A model generated the notes under the pieces. That model saw nothing but the letters and a program-made list of their open reading frames with translations. It made no database searches and was not told the DNA's origin. Below are positions 23,423-30,363 of a DNA stretch of 64,000 bases, one piece after another (the stretch's first letter is position 1; the number at the start of each line of letters is the position of its first letter). Both the position numbers and the translations under genes were made by a program. The DNA comes from CAYWMY01 sp046352935 (GTDB lineage: Bacteria; Pseudomonadota; Gammaproteobacteria; Steroidobacterales; Steroidobacteraceae): assembly GCA_046352935.1 (NCBI GenBank), contig JAXMGR010000003.1, forward strand, positions 124,001-188,000, in the 5' to 3' direction.

Positions 23423-24171
23423 TCGACCTGGAACTCGACGGTCGCGTCGCGATCGTGACAGGTGCGAGTCGTGGCCTCGGCCGCGCGGCGGCCGTTGCAC
23501 TCATGGAGCAGGGTGTGCGGGTGGTCGCGACCGTGCGTTCCGCCGACGATCTGGCGGATCTGGCTGCCGGATCGGCGGGACGGCTGCACGTCGCGACCTG
23601 CGACATGCGCGACGCCGCCGCGGTGGCCGGGCTGCCGCAGGTCGCGGTCGGTGCCTTCGGCCGGCTCGACATCGTCGTCAACAACGCCGGCATCGCGCCC
23701 GCGGGGGCGTTCCTGGAGCAGTCGGACCAGATCTGGCACGACGTCATGGCCGTGAACGTGACCGCGCCCGCGGTGCTGTCGCGCGCCGCCGGACGCATCA
23801 TGGTTCCGCAGCGATCCGGCAAGATCATCAACATCGCCTCGACCTCGGGAATCCTCGGCAAGCCGACGCTCGTCGCCTATTCCTCGTCGAAGGGCGCGCT
23901 GCTGCAGTTCACCAAGGCGCTCGCCGGGGAGTGGGCGGCCCAGGGGGTGCAGGTCAATGCCATCGCACCGGGCGCGTTCGCGACCGATGCGCAGCAGGCC
24001 GTGCTCGCCTCACCCGAGATCCTGCAGCGGCGCCTGCGCAAGATTCCCGCGCGCCGCATGGGCGAGAACCACGAAATCGGCCCGCTCATCTGTTATCTGG
24101 CATCGAAGAAGTCGGATTTCGTGACCGGCGCCGTGTACGTCATCGACGGCGGCGAATCCAGCAAGCTCTGA
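23419..24171 (+). CDS. Short-chain dehydrogenase/reductase
   Basis: A 250-residue classical SDR. It has the nucleotide-binding TGASRGLG (residues 14-21), NNAG, the catalytic Ser (IASTSG) and YSSSK, and a C-terminal VIDGG. The ATG at 23419 overlaps the dehydrogenase stop by 4 nt, so translation is coupled. It likely oxidises a hydroxyacyl-CoA or reduces a ketone in the pathway encoded by its neighbours. Coenzyme choice is not certain. Confidence 0.9.
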   Translation: MIDLELDGRVAIVTGASRGLGRAAAVALMEQGVRVVATVRSADDLADLAAGSAGRLHVATCDMRDAAAVAGLPQVAVGAFGRLDIVVNNAGIAPAGAFLEQSDQIWHDVMAVNVTAPAVLSRAAGRIMVPQRSGKIINIASTSGILGKPTLVAYSSSKGALLQFTKALAGEWAAQGVQVNAIAPGAFATDAQQAVLASPEILQRRLRKIPARRMGENHEIGPLICYLASKKSDFVTGAVYVIDGGESSKL

Positions 24172-24199
24172 CCGGTCGACCCCTGAAGCGGAGTCTCCA

Positions 24200-24886
24200 G
24201 TGCCCACCAAGATCAGACGCGCCGTCGCTTCCGACCAGCCTGCGCAGCGGCCGGGCGGCAAGCACCGGGGCGGCATCTTCAAGGCGCTGCACGACTGCAT
24301 CGTCGAGCAGGGTTATGCGAAGACCAGCCTGACCGATATCGCGCGCGCGGCCGGCATGTCGCCGAGCCACCTGCTCTACTATTTCCCCGGGAAGGATGCG
24401 ATCCTCGAGGACTATTTCGCGCACGTCGCGAGCCGCATCATCCGCAGGCTCGAGGCCTTCCGCGCCGAGAGCCCCGAACGGGTCATCGACGAACTGGCGC
24501 GACTGTTCTTCTCCGGTGCGGGGATCACCAAGTCCGAGGCCGGCTTCATGCTCGAGTGCTTCGGGGTGGCCGTGCACGACCGTCGTCTGCACCGCGAGAA
24601 GGCGGAGCTGGACCGTTACTGCAAGAACTACCTCCGCGAGATGTTCGAACGCTCGCCCTGCGGGCCCGCCGGTGCGCGCGACGCGGCGGAGGTGGGCTAC
24701 GCGATGCTGGTCGGGTTGCGCACCGCGGCCTTCTTCGATGAACGCCTGGGGCCGCAGAAGGCGCTCGAGATCTTCCGGACCGAGATCGCGAAGCTCGCGG
24801 ATCCGCAGCGTCGTACGCCGGCCCGCAACGCCGCGGGGCGCAAGCCCGTGAAGGGGCGCAGCGCGGCGGCGCGCGCGGGGAGTTGA
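24200..24886 (+). CDS. TetR/AcrR family transcriptional regulator
   Basis: A 228-residue regulator with a GTG start at 24200. The HTH is at about residues 43-62 (SLTDIARAAGMSPSHLLYYF), and the C-terminal tail is Lys/Arg-rich. It sits inside the operon whose promoter carries operator D, 28 nt after the SDR, and its end abuts the amidohydrolase start. A regulator encoded inside an operon bearing the shared palindrome is the best local candidate to bind it, with autoregulation. This is inference. Confidence 0.87.
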   Translation: MPTKIRRAVASDQPAQRPGGKHRGGIFKALHDCIVEQGYAKTSLTDIARAAGMSPSHLLYYFPGKDAILEDYFAHVASRIIRRLEAFRAESPERVIDELARLFFSGAGITKSEAGFMLECFGVAVHDRRLHREKAELDRYCKNYLREMFERSPCGPAGARDAAEVGYAMLVGLRTAAFFDERLGPQKALEIFRTEIAKLADPQRRTPARNAAGRKPVKGRSAAARAGS

Positions 24887-24888
24887 TC

Positions 24889-25908
24889 GTGTCGGGGACC
24901 ACCAGCGCCGTTCCCGACCGCGAGCAGTGGCTCGCGCGGACTGTCGAGCCCGCGCTCGATGCCGGGCTGCCGGTGTGCGATCCGCATCACCATGTCTGGA
25001 TCCATCCCGGCAGCCGTTATCTCGTCGACGAACTGCTCGCGGATTTCGGTGGCCATCGCGTGACGAGCACGGTGTTCGTCGAGTGTCACCAGTTCTACCG
25101 GGACCACGGGCCGGAGCAGCTGCGCGCGATCGGCGAAACGGAGTACGTCGAGGCGCTCGCCGGGCCGCACCGCGGCTCCGCGGGCGTGACGCAGATCGCC
25201 GCCGGAATCGTCGGCTTCGCGGACCTGACGCAGGGCGCCGCGGTGCGCGAGGTTCTCGATGCACACCGCGCGGCGTCGCATCGGTTCCGGGGCATCCGTT
25301 ACGCGACGGCCTGGGACGCGAGTCCGCAGATCCGCAGGTCGCACACCGATGCGCCGGCCGGGCTGCTCGCCGACCGGCGCTTCCGCGAGGGCTTCGCCTG
25401 CCTGCGGGACGGCGGCCTCGTGTTCGATGCCTGGGCCTATCACCCGCAGCTCCCTGAACTGGCCGATCTGGCGCGCGCCTTCCCGGACGTCCCGATCGTC
25501 GTCGATCACGCAGGAGGTCCGCTCGGCATCGGGCCGTACGCCGGCCGGCGCGACGAGGTGTACGCGCTCTGGCGCGCGCACATCATCGAGCTCGCGCGGC
25601 TTCCCAACGTGGTCGTCAAGCTGGGCGGGCTCACGATGACCATGAGCGGCCACGGCTGGCACAAGCGGGAGGCTCCGCCGGGCTCCGCGGAGATCGCCGC
25701 GGCCATCGCGCCGTACGTGCATACCTGCATCGAGCATTTCGGCCCTGATCGCTGCATGTTCGAGAGCAACTTCCCCGTCGACCGCGCGTCGTGCTCCTGG
25801 GTCGTGCTGTGGAACGCCTGCAAGCGCCTGTGCCGCGGCTATTCGCCCGGCGAGCGCGCGGCACTGCTGCACGACACGGCCGTGCGTGTCTACCGGCTCG
25901 AACCCTGA
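24889..25908 (+). CDS. Amidohydrolase family (TIM-barrel metal-dependent hydrolase)
   Basis: A 339-residue amidohydrolase_2-type enzyme. GTG 24889 has GGGGAG at a good distance; the TTG at 24883 would sit directly on it. The N-terminal metal site DPHHHVW, the mid strand VDHAGGPLG and the C-terminal FESNFPVDR are visible. The usual catalytic Asp (SDxP) reads Asn, which is frequent in this lactonase/decarboxylase-like subfamily. It could hydrolyse a lactone or decarboxylate a ring product. It lies just after tetR in the operator-D operon. Confidence 0.82.
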   Translation: MSGTTSAVPDREQWLARTVEPALDAGLPVCDPHHHVWIHPGSRYLVDELLADFGGHRVTSTVFVECHQFYRDHGPEQLRAIGETEYVEALAGPHRGSAGVTQIAAGIVGFADLTQGAAVREVLDAHRAASHRFRGIRYATAWDASPQIRRSHTDAPAGLLADRRFREGFACLRDGGLVFDAWAYHPQLPELADLARAFPDVPIVVDHAGGPLGIGPYAGRRDEVYALWRAHIIELARLPNVVVKLGGLTMTMSGHGWHKREAPPGSAEIAAAIAPYVHTCIEHFGPDRCMFESNFPVDRASCSWVVLWNACKRLCRGYSPGERAALLHDTAVRVYRLEP

Positions 25909-25936
25909 CCGAATCCCCATCCAGAGGCCCATCGAC

Positions 25937-27097
25937 ATGGATTTCCGCCTGACCGAAGAACAGCAGGAGCTGCGCGACACCGCGCGCCGCTATGCCCGCG
26001 AGAAGCTCGTCCCGATCGCCGAGGAGCTCGAGCGCACGGGTGAGCCGCCGTCGCACGAGCTGATCCGCGAATACGCCGAGATGGGGTTCCTCGGCATCAA
26101 CATCCCGACGCGCCTGGGCGGCATGGGGCTCGGCAGCCTCGACGCGCTGATCGTCCTCGAGCAGTTCGCGCGCATCTCGTCGGCCGTGGCGTTCCCGGTG
26201 TTCGAGTCCTGCGTCGGTCCGGTGCGTGCGATCGAGCGCTTCGCCGGCGAGAAGCTCGTGAACGAGGTCGTGCCCGCGGTCTGCCGCGGCGAGAAGGTGG
26301 TGGCCGTGGCCATGTCGGAGCCCGAGGCGGGTTCGGCGCTCACCGATCTCAAGACGCGCGGCGAGCTGCGGGGCGACGTGGTCGTGCTGAACGGTACCAA
26401 ACGATGGTGTTCGGGCGGCGGCCACGCGGACGGCTATGTCGTCTACTGCCGCCTGTCGAACGACGCCGGCGCAAAGGGGATCGGTGCGGTCTACGTCGAG
26501 AAGGGGACCCCCGGCCTGACCTTCGGCGCGAACGAGGAACTCATGGGGTTCCGTGGCGTGCCGTCGTCCGACATCTACTTCGACGACGTCACGGTGCCCG
26601 CGCACCACGTGGTCGTGCCGGCCGGCGGCTTCCGCCGGCTCATGGAAGCCTTCGACCTCGAGCGCTGCGGCAACGCGACGATGGCGCTCGGCCAGGCATC
26701 GGGCGCGCTCGAGGAGGTCGTCGAGTACGTCAAGGAGCGTCGCCAGTTCGGCAAGCCGATCGTCGAGTTCCAGGCCGTGCAGATCAGGCTCGCGGAGATG
26801 CAGATGCAGGTGGAGGCGGCGCGGCTGCTGATCCACCGCGCCGTCAGTAATGCCGAGCAGGGACTGCCCGATGCGCTGGACTCTTCGGTCGCCAAGTGCT
26901 TCGCGAACGAGATCTCGCGCAGCGTGACGGGGAACGTCGTGCAGCTCATGGGCGCCTACGGCTACTCGAAGAGCTACCATGCCGAACGGCGGCTGCGCGA
27001 CGCCTGGGGCTGGGGCATCGCGGGTGGCGCCATCGACATCCAGAAGGTCAACATCGCCGGCGCGATGGTCGGCCGGCGCTTCGACCAGCGCCGGTGA
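25937..27097 (+). CDS. Acyl-CoA dehydrogenase (helix-G base type)
   Basis: A 386-residue acyl-CoA dehydrogenase starting MDFRLTEEQQELRD. The segment VAMSEPEAGSALTDLK and the RRQFGKPI motif are clear. At the C-terminus the MCAD-type Glu is missing (WGIAGGAIDIQK), but FDLERCGN on helix G supplies a Glu as in isovaleryl-CoA dehydrogenase. It is the last gene of the operator-D operon. It could act alone or as a partner of the dehydrogenase at 22292. Confidence 0.92.
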   Translation: MDFRLTEEQQELRDTARRYAREKLVPIAEELERTGEPPSHELIREYAEMGFLGINIPTRLGGMGLGSLDALIVLEQFARISSAVAFPVFESCVGPVRAIERFAGEKLVNEVVPAVCRGEKVVAVAMSEPEAGSALTDLKTRGELRGDVVVLNGTKRWCSGGGHADGYVVYCRLSNDAGAKGIGAVYVEKGTPGLTFGANEELMGFRGVPSSDIYFDDVTVPAHHVVVPAGGFRRLMEAFDLERCGNATMALGQASGALEEVVEYVKERRQFGKPIVEFQAVQIRLAEMQMQVEAARLLIHRAVSNAEQGLPDALDSSVAKCFANEISRSVTGNVVQLMGAYGYSKSYHAERRLRDAWGWGIAGGAIDIQKVNIAGAMVGRRFDQRR

Positions 27098-27153
27098 GTG
27101 CGGCGTTGCTCCGGCTGCGGCCCCGGCTGCGCCGCGCTTGTCGCAACCGCACT
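27097..27153. terminator. Long inverted repeat after the 21455 operon
   Basis: AGTGCGG-cg-TTGC (27097-27109) faces GCAACCGCACT (27143-27153) across a GC-rich loop. It begins at the stop codon of the acyl-CoA dehydrogenase and ends just before operator E. It would separate the two operons. There is no U-tract. Confidence 0.35.
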
Positions 27154-27166
27154 GGTTGAATAGCAT
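27138..27166 (+). promoter_or_regulatory. Predicted promoter of the 27202 operon
   Basis: TTGTCG (27138-27143), a 17-nt spacer and TAGCAT (27161-27166), about 30 nt upstream of ATG 27202. The -10 is inside operator E. Confidence 0.4.
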
Positions 27167-27170
27167 TCAA
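27156..27170. promoter_or_regulatory. Operator site E of the TTGARYNNNRTTCAR family
   Basis: TTGAATAGCATTCAA has two perfect 6-bp half-sites around AGC, the best copy of the motif. It covers the predicted -10 of the crotonase/thiolase operon. Confidence 0.65.
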
Positions 27171-27201
27171 TCCGCCTCCAGCGGATGACGGGTGGGTGGA
27201 C

Positions 27202-27993
27202 ATGGAAACAACGCGCCAGCAGGCCATCGGGATCGCTCGGGACAGCGGTGTTGCGTGCATCACGCTGAACCGGCCCGAGTCTATCAACGCGATCAACGAC
27301 GCGATGCGCAGCGAGGTGCCGGCCGCGCTGCGCGAGCTCGATGCGGACCCCGGGATCCGCGTGATCCTGCTCCGCGGCGCGGGTCCCCGGGGCTTCTGTG
27401 CGGGTGCCGACCTCAAGGAGGAGCGGCCGGCCGGTCCGACCTCGCCGGCGGCGCGCCGTCCGGCGACGATGTGGATCGAATCGTTCGACCAGGTCCGCAA
27501 GCCCGTGATCGCGGCCATCCACGGTTACTGCATGGGCGGCGGTCTCGAGATCGCGCTCGCCTGCGATCTGCGCATCGCGGCGCCGGACGCCGTGTTCTCG
27601 CTGCCGGAGACGGGGCTCGGCCTGATCCCCGGCGGCGGTGGCACGCAGCGGCTGCCGCGGATCGTGGGTCTCGGCAAGGCGCTGGACCTCATGATCACGG
27701 GCGAGCGCATCGACGGTGCGGAGGCGCTGCGCTGCGGGCTGGTCACGCGGCTCGCCGCGAGCGCGGAGACGCTCGTCGAGGAGGCGATGCAGCTTGCGCG
27801 ACGCATCGCCGCGCGCCCGCCGCTCGCGACGCGCTTCGTCAAGGAGGCCACATACGCCGCCACGGAGCTGCAGCTCGACGCGGGACTGCGCCTCGAGAAG
27901 GACCTGTTCACCATGCTGCTGTCGACCGACGACCGCCGCGAGGCCGTCGCCGCCTTCCGCGAGAAGCGGGCGCCGGTCTTCAACGAATCCTGA
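27202..27993 (+). CDS. Enoyl-CoA hydratase/isomerase
   Basis: A 263-residue crotonase; ATG 27202 has GGGTGGA next to it, and an in-frame GTG at 27196 is possible. It keeps the oxyanion-hole GFCAGADLK and both hydratase glutamates, Glu116 (GGGLEIALACD) and Glu136 (SLPETGLG), followed by GGGGTQRL. It should hydrate trans-2-enoyl-CoA. It is the first gene of a three-gene beta-oxidation operon with hydroxyacyl-CoA dehydrogenase and thiolase, which completes a full cycle. Confidence 0.92.
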   Translation: METTRQQAIGIARDSGVACITLNRPESINAINDAMRSEVPAALRELDADPGIRVILLRGAGPRGFCAGADLKEERPAGPTSPAARRPATMWIESFDQVRKPVIAAIHGYCMGGGLEIALACDLRIAAPDAVFSLPETGLGLIPGGGGTQRLPRIVGLGKALDLMITGERIDGAEALRCGLVTRLAASAETLVEEAMQLARRIAARPPLATRFVKEATYAATELQLDAGLRLEKDLFTMLLSTDDRREAVAAFREKRAPVFNES

Positions 27994-28005
27994 AAGGACG
28001 ATGAC

Positions 28006-28914
28006 ATGCCAGAAACGCCGATGAACGAAGACGTGATCGTCGTGGGGGCCGGGATCATGGGGTCCGGTATCGCCCACGCGTTCGCGGCCGCCGGGTCCGC
28101 CGTGACGCTGGTGGACACACGTCCCGAGGCGCTCGAGGCTGCGAAAGCCTCCATCGCCCGGATCCTCGCCGACGGAGTCCGGTTGCAGAAGATCACCGAG
28201 GCGCAGTCGAGCCAGGCGCTCGCGAGGCTCGGCACTTCTCCGGAACTCGGGAAGGCGCTCGCCAATCCGAAGGTCGGGCTCATGGTGGAGACCGTGACCG
28301 AGTCGATGCCCGCCAAGACGGCCATCGCGCGCGAAGCGGACCAGGCCCTGCCGGAGCGGGCCATCATCGCGACGAACACTTCCGCCTTGAGCGTCACCGA
28401 GATCGCGGCCGCGACGAAGCGCCCCGACCGCGTCATCGGCATGCACTTCTTCAATCCCGTGCACAAGATGAAGCTCGTCGAGATCGTGCGCGGGCACGCC
28501 ACCAGCGACGAGACCATCGCACGCACGCGCGCCTGGACGGACGCGATCGGCAAGAATTCGATCCTCGTCAACGAGTCGCCGGGGCTCACGACCAGCCGCA
28601 TGTCGGCGATGATGGGCAACGAGGCGATGTACATGCTCATGGAGGGCGTGGCGAGTGCGGAGGACATCGATTCGGCGCTGCGGGGTGCCTTCAACCATCC
28701 CATGGGCCCCCTGGAACTCGGCGATCTCACGGGCTGGGACACGCGGCTCGCGGTGCTGCAGTACCTGCACCAGACGCTCGGCGAGAAGTTCAGGCCCTGC
28801 CCGCTGATCCTCAAGATGGTCAAGGCCGGGCACCTGGGCCGCAAGACGGGCCGCGGCGTCTACGAATACCGCGACGGACAACGTGTGCCGGGTTCCGGAC
28901 TGGGGCGCAAGTGA
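28006..28914 (+). CDS. 3-hydroxyacyl-CoA dehydrogenase
   Basis: A 302-residue single-function dehydrogenase, normal length. The NAD site GAGIMGSGIAHAFAAAG is at about residues 13-29. The HFFNPVHKMKLVEIV segment holds the catalytic His, and the C-terminal domain shows GRKTGRGVYEY. It lacks a fused hydratase domain, which is supplied by the preceding gene 12 nt upstream. Its stop overlaps the thiolase start. It should oxidise L-3-hydroxyacyl-CoA to 3-ketoacyl-CoA. Confidence 0.93.
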   Translation: MPETPMNEDVIVVGAGIMGSGIAHAFAAAGSAVTLVDTRPEALEAAKASIARILADGVRLQKITEAQSSQALARLGTSPELGKALANPKVGLMVETVTESMPAKTAIAREADQALPERAIIATNTSALSVTEIAAATKRPDRVIGMHFFNPVHKMKLVEIVRGHATSDETIARTRAWTDAIGKNSILVNESPGLTTSRMSAMMGNEAMYMLMEGVASAEDIDSALRGAFNHPMGPLELGDLTGWDTRLAVLQYLHQTLGEKFRPCPLILKMVKAGHLGRKTGRGVYEYRDGQRVPGSGLGRK

Positions 28915-30086
28915 TGCGTGAAGTCGTCATCGTGGAGGCCGGCCGCACGCCGGTCGGCAGGTTCCGGGGAGGGCTCGCGGACGTGCGCGCCGATCACCTC
29001 GGTGCGATCGTTCTGGGCGAACTGGTGCGCCGCTCGGGGCTCGAGCCGGAGAGCATCGACGACGTCGTCTTCGGCTGCGTCACGCAGGTCGGCGAACAGT
29101 GCGGCAACGTCGCGCGTACGGCGCTGCTGAGCGCGGGCTGGCCCGACACGATCCCCGGCATGACCGTCGACCGCAAATGCGGCTCCGCGGAGGCCGCGGT
29201 GCACGTGGCCTACGCGCAGATCGCGAGCGGCGTGAGCGACATCGTCGTCGCGGGGGGCGTCGAGAGCATGAGCCGCGTGCCCATGGGCGGCAACCGCGAC
29301 GTGCACGGCAAGCCCTTCGGCTGGAAGCTGCTGGAGGCGCACGAGCAGATCCCGCAGGGCGAGGCGGCGGAGCGCGTGGCCGACCGCTGGGGCCTCACGC
29401 GCGACGATCTCGACGATTACGCGATCGCGAGCCACCAGCGCGCCGCGGCCGCCGCTGACTCGGGACGCTTCGATCGCGAGATCGTGCCGGTCCGGGTGCG
29501 TGACTGGAGCGAGGCGCGCTCGGGCGACGACGTGGTCGTCTCGCGCGACGAGACCATCCGCCGCGACACGTCGCGGGAGAAGCTCGCCACGCTGAAGACG
29601 AGTTTCCGGCCCGAGGGTGGACGCGTGACCGCGGGCAACTCGTCGCAGATCTCGGACGGCGCTGCCGCATTGCTGCTCATGGCCGCCGACGTGGCGGCTG
29701 CGCGCGGATTGAAGGCGCGTGCACGCATCCGCAGTGTCACGGTGACCGGGTCCGATCCGACGCTCATGCTGACCGGGCCGGTCGCCGCCACGAAGCGCGT
29801 GCTCGCGCGGGCCGGTCTCGCGACCCGCGACATCGACCTGTTCGAGGTCAACGAGGCCTTCGCTTCCGTGCCGCTCATGTGGATGCGCGAGACCGGTGTC
29901 GGGCACGATCGCCTGAACGTGAACGGCGGGGCCATTGCGCTCGGCCATCCGCTCGGCGCGAGCGGCGCGCGCATCATGACGACGCTGCTCCACGAGCTCG
30001 AGCGGCGGGATGCGCGGTTCGGGCTGCAGTCCGTGTGCTGTGCCGGAGGCCTCGCGACCGCGACGGTCATCGAACGGCTGCGCTGA
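28914..30086 (+). CDS. Thiolase (acetyl-CoA C-acyltransferase)
   Basis: A 390-residue thiolase with all catalytic residues: Cys89 (DRKCGSAEA), His345 (GHPLGASGAR) and Cys376 (CCAGG). ATG at 28914 shares a base with the preceding stop (TGATG). It should cleave 3-ketoacyl-CoA with CoA. Unlike the partial thiolase-like protein at position 1, it has an intact active site. It ends the beta-oxidation operon and is followed by a strong hairpin. Confidence 0.93.
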   Translation: MREVVIVEAGRTPVGRFRGGLADVRADHLGAIVLGELVRRSGLEPESIDDVVFGCVTQVGEQCGNVARTALLSAGWPDTIPGMTVDRKCGSAEAAVHVAYAQIASGVSDIVVAGGVESMSRVPMGGNRDVHGKPFGWKLLEAHEQIPQGEAAERVADRWGLTRDDLDDYAIASHQRAAAAADSGRFDREIVPVRVRDWSEARSGDDVVVSRDETIRRDTSREKLATLKTSFRPEGGRVTAGNSSQISDGAAALLLMAADVAAARGLKARARIRSVTVTGSDPTLMLTGPVAATKRVLARAGLATRDIDLFEVNEAFASVPLMWMRETGVGHDRLNVNGGAIALGHPLGASGARIMTTLLHELERRDARFGLQSVCCAGGLATATVIERLR

Positions 30087-30093
30087 GGAGTCG

Positions 30094-30117
30094 CGACGGC
30101 CGCCTCGGCGGCCGTCG
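30094..30117. terminator. Hairpin terminator candidate after thiolase
   Basis: CGACGGCCGCC (30094-30104) and GGCGGCCGTCG (30107-30117) are perfect complements (11 bp, tight TC turn), 8 nt after the thiolase stop. No U-tract follows. Confidence 0.55.
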
Positions 30118-30198
30118 TGCGCAGGCTGCGTCGGGCGTGACGGGCCGTGCGGATGCAGTAACGGGTCGGCGCGAGGCACGCGCATGTTCCCGGGCCGT

Positions 30199-30227
30199 TT
30201 GACACTCAATGATCCGTGAGTCAGTAT
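30199..30227 (+). promoter_or_regulatory. Predicted promoter of the OYE operon
   Basis: TTGACA (30199-30204), a 17-nt spacer and CAGTAT (30222-30227). This is a perfect -35, with a leader of about 130 nt to ATG 30364. Confidence 0.4.
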
Positions 30228-30231
30228 TCAC
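30216..30231. promoter_or_regulatory. Variant operator F
   Basis: GTGAGTCAGTATTCAC has the TGAGT and ATTCA half-sites of the shared operator but with a 4-nt instead of a 3-nt centre. It overlaps the predicted -10, as in sites A and E. It may be a degenerate regulon member or chance. Confidence 0.35.
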
Positions 30232-30363
30232 GCACACCGCGACCACGGAGCCTGTCGGCGCGCTCTCGATGAGCGTGCAGGGATACGCTCCGCATGAAAG
30301 TCCGGGTAGCGTCCGTACCCGATCGCGCGAGGCGCAGAACAACGAAATCCGGGGCGTGATGCG

